DNA from: Agromyces humi
Lineage (GTDB): Bacteria; Actinomycetota; Actinomycetes; Actinomycetales; Microbacteriaceae
NCBI RefSeq assembly: GCF_009720255.1
Contig: NZ_WJSP02000013.1
Span: 1 to 32,167, forward strand
Reading direction: 5' to 3'
Length of the DNA stretch: 32,167 nucleotides
The notes below the pieces were generated by a model. It saw only the letters and a list, made by a program, of their open reading frames with translations. It was not told the origin of the DNA and ran no database searches. The translations under genes were made by a program, and so were the position numbers. This document shows positions 24,394-32,167 of the stretch, one piece after another; positions within the stretch are counted from its first letter, which is position 1; every line of letters begins with the position of its first letter.

Positions 24394-26943
24394 TCAGAGT
24401 TCCTTCAGTAGGGCGCGGGCCGAGATCGCGTCGTGTGTATCGCGTCGCGGCCAACCTGGACGATCGGGGTTAGGTGTGTCCTTAAGCCCCACGATGTACG
24501 TCACAAGGCCCAACCTATGGCGTTCAATGACATCGTCCGGAATTCTGGCTTCACTTAGGACGATAGCGACGGGCCCCGAGTAGGTATGTGCGAGCGGCGC
24601 AACCGAACTGGGGTCGTCGAGGATCACCGGGGTGTGCGCAGCCGCGCGTTGGAGTCGAACACCTGCCGATGGATTCAAGCCAGCGAACACGCACACTTCA
24701 CGTTGCACCATTCGGAGCAGCAGCGGATGGAGGTCTTCATCGACCTCATGCCAAATGAACAACGATGGGCTACCGCCACGCCACCTAGCAAGCGGATCTC
24801 GTGGTGATCTCGGTTCCGGAACGCTCGGAACCGGCTCGGGCGGTGTCGGGGGCGCTGAAGATGGATTGCGACGGCACGATGGACAGCCCCGACATGACGG
24901 CTGAGTGACGAGTATGCCTCCGCTCACCGCCACCCGATAATGTCTTGCGATACTTCGGCCGACACAGTTCCGAGCCTTGGCAAGTTCCATGGACGACATG
25001 AGCGCGTGCCGCTGGGCTTCCCGCACCTCAGAGCGGACCCGGCCCATGGCGGTGATCCAGCCGCTCCGGCTCAGATATTCGCCATTCCTTAGTTCGAACT
25101 CGATATAGTCTTCGACCTCGTCGAAGAACTTGGCACGCGATGTCGCGAGTTCTTCGTCCGTCATGCTCGGCTTTGGGTTCCATTGAGGTACACGCAAGCC
25201 AATGATGCCCGCCTGGGACATCAGGGTAAGAGTTCGCACGTTCCATTGCTTGCTGCGCCCGAAGCCCTTATCCAGGTGCGCTGGAAGTGCGCTCTTGCGA
25301 ACGCGGTAGCGCAGTTCGCTTAGGAGTTCGCCACGCTGGAGAAGTTCCTGCCATCGATTCCACCCCAACTCGTCACCGATCATCGTGATTTCACTCAATC
25401 GTTCAGCGGTCTGGCGATCTCCTGGACCAATCGAGAGATACGCGAGTGAAGGTCTGCCATCGCGTCCGGATCGCCCCACCTCCTGGTAATAGCGGTCGAT
25501 GGTTTCCGGCAGGCAGGCGTGAAGGACGGTGCGCACGTTGGGCATGTCAAGCCCGAGTCCAAACGCGGACGTGCCCACAACAATGTCGTACGCCGTTGGT
25601 GTGCCGCCAACCCCGCGCCATTGTTCCATCACCGTTCGGCGTTGATCATCCGAGGATTTCCCAGTGACGGACCCCACCCGCCTGAAGCCAGCCTCTCGTA
25701 AGCGTGCTACCCAGGCATTTGCGTCGTCGACCTTGGTGACGTAAAGGATGAGCGGTCTCGGAAGGCAGCTAGCGGCTTTGAGCACCGCTGCCTGTCGAGC
25801 ACCCTCATCGTCGTGCGAATCGATGAAGTAGGCCGGCTCCGCACGCAATTCGGACCCCCACACTACGTCCGCTTGGGTATCGCCGACTGAAAAGAGATCG
25901 ATGAGTAAGTCGACCGGCCGTTGCGCAAGAGTTGCGCTGAGTAGGAGGATGGATGGTTTGCGTCCGTCGGGGGCGTTGATGTGGGCGTCGCGGATCAAGC
26001 CGGGCATCGTCTGAAATTCCGGTCGGAAGTCAGTCCCCCACTGATCGACAAGGTGAGCCTCGTCTATTACGATCTGCTGAAGGAGACCTGCTTGGGCGCA
26101 AGCGAGGACCGAGGGCGCGAGACCTGACACAAACGCCTCGGGAGATGTGTAGAGCAGCCTCTGGCTACCAGACCTCATCGCCTCGCGGAGTTGCGCCTTC
26201 GTGTCTGGGTCGAGCGATCCGACGTATGCGAATCTGCCCACCGGGCTGAGTTGGATGCCCCTGTCTTGTGCCATCTGGTGCGTTCGCCGCTCCATGTCGA
26301 GGGCGAGAACCACAGTCGGGACGACGATGACCGTTACGCCGCGGGTAGACAGGAGCACCTTGCTCCACGCCACGGCGGTCTTGCCCCGACCGGTGGGCAG
26401 CGCAATGACAACGGATCCTTCGTCATTGAGCACAGCCGCCCGAGCTGCCTGTCGCTGCGGCTCACCCCGATACGTGGGGTAGTGGTGTGCTTCCTTCCAA
26501 AACGGGTCAGCGTCGAGGAGATGAGGCTCCTCAGGATCCACGTCCCGATACACGGCTCGAACCTCGCTTCGAGCCTCGTCGCGCCCGGTATCTCCACCCT
26601 CCGGGGTAGCGGGAGGCTCCCAGTCCAAGGCTTGAATCGATAGTCGGCCATCCGATAGCCGAGCTGCCTGACACTCCAGGCCCTCCCACTCCTCAACGGT
26701 CGGCCAGAGTGGCGTGCTCGGGGTGACAAGCGACGGGTTGCCGCCGTAGGTCTCCCGTGCCGTGAGGAGGACCTGTCTGATCAGTGCAGCAACGTCCCGC
26801 CGCCCTGCCGCCTGTGTCGTCAGCCCGCTGAGTGCGTCCAGAAGACGCCGACACGCGTCAGAGATTACACGGCCGGATTCCACGCCAAGCTCCGGCCACC
26901 GGTCTAGTACGGCCTGCGCTGTCCAGATGTCATCCCTTGACAT
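24394..26943 (-). CDS. dpdF: DpdF, RecQ-like helicase
   Basis: The 849-aa protein is a RecQ-type SF2 helicase. Walker A is LPTGRGKT (182-189), motif II is IDEAHLVDQWGTDFRPEF (293-310), whose W-G-x-D-F-R-P-E ending is characteristic of RecQ, SATLA is motif III, and QEVGRSGRDG (487-496) is motif VI. Beyond the helicase core are Cys660, Cys684, Cys687 and Cys690 (the last three within SCRGCPSC), matching the zinc or iron-sulfur element after the RecQ core. The N-terminal 150 residues are specific to this protein. ATG 26943 overlaps the end of dpdE by 14 bp and has a G-rich ribosome site. DNA unwinding at unmodified sites is the likely task, inferred from the family and cluster. Confidence 0.88.
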   Translation of the reverse strand: MSRDDIWTAQAVLDRWPELGVESGRVISDACRRLLDALSGLTTQAAGRRDVAALIRQVLLTARETYGGNPSLVTPSTPLWPTVEEWEGLECQAARLSDGRLSIQALDWEPPATPEGGDTGRDEARSEVRAVYRDVDPEEPHLLDADPFWKEAHHYPTYRGEPQRQAARAAVLNDEGSVVIALPTGRGKTAVAWSKVLLSTRGVTVIVVPTVVLALDMERRTHQMAQDRGIQLSPVGRFAYVGSLDPDTKAQLREAMRSGSQRLLYTSPEAFVSGLAPSVLACAQAGLLQQIVIDEAHLVDQWGTDFRPEFQTMPGLIRDAHINAPDGRKPSILLLSATLAQRPVDLLIDLFSVGDTQADVVWGSELRAEPAYFIDSHDDEGARQAAVLKAASCLPRPLILYVTKVDDANAWVARLREAGFRRVGSVTGKSSDDQRRTVMEQWRGVGGTPTAYDIVVGTSAFGLGLDMPNVRTVLHACLPETIDRYYQEVGRSGRDGRPSLAYLSIGPGDRQTAERLSEITMIGDELGWNRWQELLQRGELLSELRYRVRKSALPAHLDKGFGRSKQWNVRTLTLMSQAGIIGLRVPQWNPKPSMTDEELATSRAKFFDEVEDYIEFELRNGEYLSRSGWITAMGRVRSEVREAQRHALMSSMELAKARNCVGRSIARHYRVAVSGGILVTQPSCRGCPSCRRNPSSAPPTPPEPVPSVPEPRSPRDPLARWRGGSPSLFIWHEVDEDLHPLLLRMVQREVCVFAGLNPSAGVRLQRAAAHTPVILDDPSSVAPLAHTYSGPVAIVLSEARIPDDVIERHRLGLVTYIVGLKDTPNPDRPGWPRRDTHDAISARALLKEL

Positions 26944-29900
26944 ATGCCCCCCAGGGCTGCGCCGAGACCACTACGCACGTCACTCCGCTCAGCCGTACGA
27001 TCGGATTTACGACCCCCGCCTCGAGCGCTCGACCGATCGCGATCTCAATCTCAAGCGCCGTCGGGTCGCTAACGAGTCCTGCAGCCTGAGACCGTGCCCG
27101 GCTCTGTGCCACCACCACTTCGGTCTCACGTCGAACCTCCATCGCGGCTCGCGCGGATGCCTCGGTGACGTCGGCCAGACCAACGACGTGGCGCCTGGCT
27201 GCCTCGTAAGAGGCGTTCGCAACAGGCGCGAGGTTCGCCTCACCGCCTAGGAGGAAGTGAAGCGCAGGAATCTTCTCGTAGTTCAGGTTTTGGTCCGGAC
27301 CCTGCTCGAAGGGTCGATCCAGGTACGTGATGAAGCCAGGACTCGAGACGGGCGCTTGGGTGTTGACCGGGATCCACACACGCTGGCGTTGAGGCGGGAA
27401 CGCCGCATCAGCGCGCCTGCGGGCGACGGGCTCGAGTGCGGGGTCGTCATCAAGCAATTGAAGGATGGGGTCGAAATCGGCCTCGATGAGGAAGTCGAAC
27501 CCAAAGAAGATGAATGGGTCGTTTGGCCACCGTTGATCGAGCCTCCACATCGCGACAGCTTGTCCACGGTCGTCCAGTTCGAGGAGGCTCTCGACTCCAT
27601 CAATGAACGGATTGCCCCGGCGGAATAGCCGCTTTCTCGGAGGGAGACCCCACCGGTCGAACGATCCCGTTCGCGCCGCATCCACCGACATTAGCCGGCC
27701 GAGCAGTCTCGGACTGAACAGGGGCTGCTCTATCGGGTCGCGACCGAAGGTTATTGTGCCGTCCTTGTCACGCGACGAAGTCAGTCGAAAGCCTTCAACC
27801 CCAGTGACCAAGCGAAGGTACGCATCCTCGAGAGTCCGCGGTTGCTCCTCATATCTCGCAATCGCTGCCGCCATGGATTCACCCTCTGACTTGGTGCCGA
27901 AACTCGACTCAAGTGCGTCAAGTTCGTTGATTCGGCTGCGCTCCTTCCGCAATTGATCGTGGATCGGCGCGATCCGATCGAGGAGCGCCTCCACGCCCTC
28001 CCGCGCACATCCAGCCCAAGCCTCGATGGCGATCTCGTCGGCGGCCTCCTGAAGCGCAGAAATAGAGTCGTCGAAAATCTCGAATCCGCTCACGAGAACT
28101 CGGAGCCAGGAGTCTGGGACTTCGCCTCGCTCTCCAGCAACCACAACGAATTGCTGAGCTGGACGGTGGCCGCCGTAGCGATCCACCCGACCAATTCGCT
28201 GCTCAAGGGCGTTTGGGCTCCATGGAAGTCGCGCATGGAAAACAAGCGACGCGTCCTGGAAGTTCTTCCCGATCTCACCGCTTTCATCGACGATCAATAA
28301 CCCGCCGGACGTCCGCCATGCATTCGCTGCCGACTCGCGTTGTGTTTCGGACTGCTGTGACAGATGAGCGAAGGCATTCGTCGCGATGCCAGGGGCTGCG
28401 CGAACTGACCGGACGAGTTCTTCCGCGAGGGATCCCCGCCCGCAGAAGACGACCGCACGAGACGACGGGTTGACCCGACCGAGTGCACTAGCGAGGGCGG
28501 TGAGGCCGTCTGAACCGCTGTGGTTCTTGAGGCTCGCGAGGAGTCGTGCCTCGAACCCAAGTGGCGGCGCACTATCCAGCACCGCGCGTTCTACAGGGCC
28601 AAGCGCGTGAGCATCCGCCTCTCCACCGACCCGATACTCCAGGACGCCGACGAGGTCGTCCATAGGTCCACCAACTCGCGAAACCAACACTCCCAGCACC
28701 GGCCCGTAAAGCACCGGATCGATGTCTTCGTCAAGGATTGCGGCCGCGCAACCCGCCGCCCAGGACGCAACCGCCCGCGCACCTGCGGCATGCTCCTCGG
28801 ACCCTTCGAGGCGGACGACTTTTGGTCGCGTCCGACCGGTGAACTCAAACGGCGTTAGCAGCCCATCGTCATCCGACTTCTGTCGGGCGACCTCTTGGCG
28901 GCGGTTGCGGATCACCCGATGGTGAAGACGGTAGGTCTCGGAAATGTGGGTGCGGACAGCCTCGACGGCCGCGCGGAGTTCCTCTTGGTCGATGAGGTCA
29001 GAACTCGTCCCGGCGGGCCCGAACACAGCCATCGCACGGGACATAGCCGCCTGGAGTAATTCGTCCCCCGGTATCAACGCCCGGATCTCCTCGAATTGGA
29101 GATCGAGGAATTCGGGGTTGTCTGGATCTGGGTCCGGATCCAAGCCAAAGACAGCGAAGGCCAGTTCTCGCCTTGCGGCGAGCAACTCCTCGAACTTCTC
29201 TCGGTCCTCCCAACGAAACAACTGAGGGTCTAGGAGGTGGAGCAGTGCGAGGTGAGTCGTGGCGCTGCGGGCGAACGGCGTCGCTGAGAGCATCAGAACA
29301 CGTGGGGCGGCATGGACAACTTCAGCCAACTCGCGGTAGGGGGACGAGTTTGGATCGCTTGCCTGCGCTAGTAGGTGGGCCTCGTCCACCACGAGGAGGT
29401 CTACGTCCGTCAGGTCGCGCCAACGCGCTACCTCTTCATGACCCAGGATCTCGTATGGCGCTACTCCTCGTGCTAACGGAAAGTCGTCGAGGTAGAACTT
29501 GTCACTTAGTTCGGAGCGCCACTGAGCGATAAGGGCGTCCGGAACGATGACACCAACACGGCGGTCGGGTGCATCGATAAGCAGTTGGCGCATCACAAGT
29601 CCGGCCTGGATTGTCTTCCCCATGCCGACCTCGTCCGCCAGCAAATACCGCTGTACGGGGTCACGGATGATGCGAAGTGCGGCGCTGACTTGGTGTGCGT
29701 GAATCCGAACTCCGGCCGACATGATCCCAGAAGCGGATGCCGTCGCGGCACGTTCCTCAAGCAGAAGTCGCCTCACAGGTTCGCGGGCGTCCCGAAAGCG
29801 TGGCGTCTCATTTGCTCCGCTGAGCAGAACCTGCAGCGGATCACGTGGCGCCTTGTCCCATCGCGTGTAAAGGTCCCCTTCGTCGATCTCCACGCGCCCG

Positions 29901-30169
29901 CGTACGTTTGGAACTTTGACGTAGTAGAACCCGTCTTTCGCGCCGATCACTCGGCCCGCCCTCCAGTGCCCTGTTCCCAACCGAAAAAAGACCCGCGTCT
30001 CTTCCTCAAGTTGAACCCAGCGAACCTCTGATACGCGCTTCCAGACAGATTCGGCGCATGGCTCCGCCGCCGACTCGAAGAAATCGACTCTCACTTCCGT
30101 GCCCCGCGTCTCGCCGATCCGCCCAATCCCAGGTGCGCCGCTGAAGGTCACGAAATTGCCAACCTTCAC
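26930..30169 (-). CDS. dpdE: DpdE, SNF2/RapA-like DNA translocase
   Basis: The 1079-aa protein is an SNF2-family ATPase. After an N-terminal region of about 100 residues with two Tudor/SH3-like stretches (GRIGETRGTEVRVDFF, then GHWRAGRVIGAKDGFYYV), it has Walker A ADEVGMGKT (178-186), VVDEAH (260-265), LSAT as motif III and QRIGRVDR (657-664) as motif VI, with GEIGKNFQDA just before it. The order of parts and the ADEVGMGKTIQAG signature are close to RapA. GTG 30169 is chosen because GGAGG stands 8 nt upstream; the frame is open to 30238 but nothing there looks like protein. It is first in the eight-gene operon, so its upstream region (30170-30530) should contain the promoter. Cluster context assigns it to restriction. 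Confidence 0.88.
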   Translation of the reverse strand: MKVGNFVTFSGAPGIGRIGETRGTEVRVDFFESAAEPCAESVWKRVSEVRWVQLEEETRVFFRLGTGHWRAGRVIGAKDGFYYVKVPNVRGRVEIDEGDLYTRWDKAPRDPLQVLLSGANETPRFRDAREPVRRLLLEERAATASASGIMSAGVRIHAHQVSAALRIIRDPVQRYLLADEVGMGKTIQAGLVMRQLLIDAPDRRVGVIVPDALIAQWRSELSDKFYLDDFPLARGVAPYEILGHEEVARWRDLTDVDLLVVDEAHLLAQASDPNSSPYRELAEVVHAAPRVLMLSATPFARSATTHLALLHLLDPQLFRWEDREKFEELLAARRELAFAVFGLDPDPDPDNPEFLDLQFEEIRALIPGDELLQAAMSRAMAVFGPAGTSSDLIDQEELRAAVEAVRTHISETYRLHHRVIRNRRQEVARQKSDDDGLLTPFEFTGRTRPKVVRLEGSEEHAAGARAVASWAAGCAAAILDEDIDPVLYGPVLGVLVSRVGGPMDDLVGVLEYRVGGEADAHALGPVERAVLDSAPPLGFEARLLASLKNHSGSDGLTALASALGRVNPSSRAVVFCGRGSLAEELVRSVRAAPGIATNAFAHLSQQSETQRESAANAWRTSGGLLIVDESGEIGKNFQDASLVFHARLPWSPNALEQRIGRVDRYGGHRPAQQFVVVAGERGEVPDSWLRVLVSGFEIFDDSISALQEAADEIAIEAWAGCAREGVEALLDRIAPIHDQLRKERSRINELDALESSFGTKSEGESMAAAIARYEEQPRTLEDAYLRLVTGVEGFRLTSSRDKDGTITFGRDPIEQPLFSPRLLGRLMSVDAARTGSFDRWGLPPRKRLFRRGNPFIDGVESLLELDDRGQAVAMWRLDQRWPNDPFIFFGFDFLIEADFDPILQLLDDDPALEPVARRRADAAFPPQRQRVWIPVNTQAPVSSPGFITYLDRPFEQGPDQNLNYEKIPALHFLLGGEANLAPVANASYEAARRHVVGLADVTEASARAAMEVRRETEVVVAQSRARSQAAGLVSDPTALEIEIAIGRALEAGVVNPIVRLSGVTCVVVSAQPWGAYVKG

Positions 30170-30529
30170 CGAGTCTTCCTCCCTACTACGGGTCGACCTC
30201 TCGCCGGCATTCCGCACTACTGCCGAGCCGGCGTTCAATTCCCTGAGGCGCTGTCTGCTCGGCGAATTCCCTTAGGTTAGCGAGTTCACGGCTGCGGGGT
30301 TCCTACTCGGATGCCCCGCCCCCCGTTTTGGGGTCGAATGACGTGCCTCGACTGGAGACGGGGGCGGTCGTCCGTTACTGCGGTGCTTACGGGCCGACAC
30401 TCCGAATCTCCGCGATCATTCGCAAGTTCCTGCCGCCGGTCAGGAGGTTACCGATGCCGGCCGTGCCGCAGCATGCGGTCCCTCGCCCGGCGATGGCACG
30501 CGGCCCCGGCCCGGCCCGCGCTGCCCGAG
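30170..30529. other. Upstream region of the dpdE operon and right island border
   Basis: No convincing gene is seen in these 360 nt. On the minus strand, the first 120 nt upstream of dpdE should carry the operon promoter; TAACCT within GCTAACCTAAGG (near 30275) is a possible -10 element but no good -35 accompanies it. A small CCCC-GTTTT-GGGG hairpin lies at 30321-30333. The base composition rises to the flank level (very GC-rich) from about 30300 rightward, which places the right island border between here and the TPM remnant. A plus-strand ORF at 30311-30568 has no ribosome site or likeness to known proteins. Confidence 0.4.
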
Positions 30530-31700
30530 CCCGTTGCGTCGGCGGGCGTCGACATCACGACGCGCTAGGTCCAGCGATTCGCTCGCGAGGGACGCAACAC
30601 GGCGGGCCATCGCGATCGGTTGCTCCCGGCAATCCTGGGCGATCACCCCGGTCATCGCCGCGGGACTGCCGAGGGAGTGGGCGAGGTCGACGCGGGCGCG
30701 CTCGGACTCGGCCAGCCGCGTCAGGGCCTCGACGCCGATGTGGCCCGGGTGGGCGGCGATGGCATCGCGCGCGACATCGAACTGCCGGTCGGCGTCCCTG
30801 ATCGCGTGATGCACGTGGTGTACCAGCGGAATCAGATCCGTCGGGCGCTCGCGGGCAGCGGAGATCGTGGCTTCCAGCGCTGCGCGTGCCTTTCGCGATC
30901 GGCTCAGGTGGGCGAACGGGTTGGTGTTGACGCCGGCCGGCGGGAGGGCGGCGAGGGCCGCTTGCAGCTCGCCGCTCGTATCCGCGACGCGGCGGGAGCG
31001 GGGCTCCTCGAGCGCGGCGGCGAGGTCACGACGGGACTCCTCGACGAGCGCAGCGAGCGTGGACTCAGGCCGCAGCGCCTCGACCTCGAAGGTCTCCACC
31101 GCATCGAAGGAGGGTCGCCGCTCGGCGCACCGATTCGACGGATGCTTCGATCGCGACGCTCGCCGGCTCGCGATAGCCGGCTACGTGACGGCGCTCGGCC
31201 ACGCCGACGCTGTGCTCGGCGATTCCGAGCAACTGATTGGCCTCCCAACATTGCCTGACACGTCAGGGAGCGCCTCCGGGTCGTAGCGGGTGGCGAGGTG
31301 GGGGATGGTCGCGTAGGCATGCGGCACACGGGAGCCGAGCGCCGCGGCATCCGCTCGCACGCCGGCGATGACCTCCGGCGCACGCCTTGCACGCCGCATC
31401 CGCTCGACCAGCGCACTGGTCTGCGCATTGAGCTCCTCCAGAATCAGGTCGCACAGCTCCGCGACGCGGGCCGGAACCTCGTCGGCACTGCCGGGGAAAC
31501 GCGCCGTGATTGAGCCGGTCCATGCGGAACGCGTCACTCAGATGCCTGCGGGCCGCGGCGAGGGTCTCGCTCAGTTGCCTGCTCGCGGCATCCCGCAGTT
31601 CCGCCTCGGCGAAGCCGAGCTCGTCGGCCGCGACCAACGCGCGTCCAGCCCGCTTCGTGAGTTCGGCGTCATGGACTTCGAGCTGCTGCGCAGGGCGACT
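30530..31700 (-). pseudogene. TPM-domain (DUF/phosphatase-modifying-like) protein, decayed C-terminal half
   Basis: Reading the minus strand in three frames restores one continuous helical protein. The first piece (from about 31667) reads LVAADELGFAEAELRD, then DAFRMDR; after a shift near 31500 it reads FPGSADEVPARVAELCDLIL through RYDPEALPDVSGNV; after a shift near 31250, ANQLLGIAEHSVGVAERRHV; after a shift near 31105, DAVETFEVEALRPE through SLASESLDLARRDVDA. These match, in order, the long coiled-coil C-terminal half of actinobacterial TPM-domain membrane proteins. The signal peptide, TPM domain and transmembrane helix at the N-terminus are missing, as is the Gly-rich tail. At least three frameshifts mean no single functional product. 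The remnant marks the right flank of the island. Confidence 0.75.
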
Positions 31701-31925
31701 ACGCCCGATCCGGAACGCGACCATGGTCAATCCAGATGGGTCGGGCGGCCATGCTCGACACCGTCGCCAACAGGACCGGCCAGTAGTTGATCTAGTGGGA
31801 ACTTCTCGACGGTATGAGACGGCGCGTTGTGGAATGCTGCCAAACCGGCGAGCGGCCCGATGACGCGCATCGTGGAACCCGCAGACATCATGACCCGCCC
31901 ACGAAAGCGCAGTTACGCTGCGGGC

Positions 31926-32167
31926 ATGAGCGCATTCCGACCCCCGACAGCCGATATCGCCTTCATCCTCGAGCACGTGGTGGACTACGACGCAGTCGCG
32001 CTGCTCCCGGGGTATGAGCACGCTGACCTCGAGACGGTCTCCGAGATCCTCGACGAGGCCGGCAACTTCATGGCCGAGGTCGTGGCACCCACCAACCGTG
32101 CCGGCGACCTCGAGGGAGCGCGGCTGAACCCCGACGGCACCGTCAGCACGGCGACCGGGTTCAAGGA
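31926..32167 (+). CDS. Acyl-CoA dehydrogenase, N-terminal start (partial)
   Basis: The gene starts at ATG 31926 and runs off the right edge after 80 codons. The protein begins with ADIAFILEHVVDYDAVALLP followed by LDEAGNFMAEVVAPTNRAGD, EGARLNPDGTVSTATGFKE. This is the N-terminal pattern of the larger acyl-CoA dehydrogenases (the kind with an N-terminal extension before the flavoprotein domain), which oxidise acyl-CoA thioesters in fatty-acid breakdown. The flavin-binding and catalytic regions lie outside the window. No strong ribosome site is seen; TTACGCT shortly before the start could be a -10 element with a short leader. Confidence 0.82.
   Translation, partial: MSAFRPPTADIAFILEHVVDYDAVALLPGYEHADLETVSEILDEAGNFMAEVVAPTNRAGDLEGARLNPDGTVSTATGFK

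Noticed and set aside
3001-30530. An attachment site with direct repeats or a tRNA gene at the island ends
   Set aside because: I compared the bases near 3335-3420 with those near 30250-30530 and found no convincing direct repeat, and no tRNA-like cloverleaf; no integrase or transposase gene was recognised either.
30311-30568. Plus-strand ORF of 85 codons near the right border
   Set aside because: No ribosome site, Arg/Pro-rich composition and partly antisense to the TPM remnant.
1-32167. CRISPR arrays, rRNA or tRNA genes
   Set aside because: No regularly spaced repeats and no RNA gene signature were seen on either strand.

Overview
The window reads as a high-GC actinobacterial chromosome, most likely Microbacteriaceae-like. 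That placement is an inference from GC-rich flanks, frequent GTG/TTG starts and the flanking gene types. It holds a large accessory island. Both flanks are ordinary chromosome: the 3' end of a UDP-glucose dehydrogenase gene, then a minus-strand operon of galU, a HAD hydrolase and a nitroreductase on the left, and the start of an acyl-CoA dehydrogenase gene on the right. The island sits between a vanZ-like gene that loses its 3' part near 3335 and a multiply frameshifted remnant of a TPM-domain protein gene (about 30530-31700).

The centre of the island (5378-30169) is a complete-looking Dpd system, the 7-deazaguanine DNA modification and restriction system first described in a Salmonella genomic island. 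It has three transcription units. (1) A minus-strand preQ0 supply operon: queC, queE, queD, folE2 and a queuosine-precursor-type transporter. (2) A divergent plus-strand modification operon: a candidate dpdC, a first dpdB, dpdA (the DNA-acting transglycosylase paralogue) and a second dpdB. (3) A 17 kb minus-strand operon converging on the second: dpdE, F, G, H, I, J, K, D, containing three SF2 helicases, a large P-loop ATPase, a PLD-type nuclease and coiled-coil/unknown proteins. These are the presumed restriction components. Almost every junction within the units is an ATGA, GTGA, TTGA or short overlap, so translation looks coupled throughout.

How the parts should work together: FolE2 turns GTP into dihydroneopterin triphosphate, QueD makes carboxytetrahydropterin, QueE makes CDG, QueC makes preQ0, and the membrane protein may import preQ0 or a related base. 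DpdA with the two DpdB proteins would exchange guanine in DNA for preQ0. DpdC would hydrolyse it to the amido form (dADG). The dpdE-K/dpdD products would act on unmodified DNA. No queF or tRNA-type tgt is present in the window, which fits preQ0 being made for DNA.

Unusual points are the two equal-length dpdB paralogues flanking dpdA, FolE2 and a transporter inside the preQ0 operon, a RapA-like layout in DpdE with an N-terminal Tudor/SH3-like region, a palindrome in the divergent control region, and an FRG-domain gene at the left edge preceded by a short in-frame ORF with a better ribosome site. The island edges also carry a 135-aa orphan gene with a good ribosome site and about 400 bp stretches with no recognisable gene.
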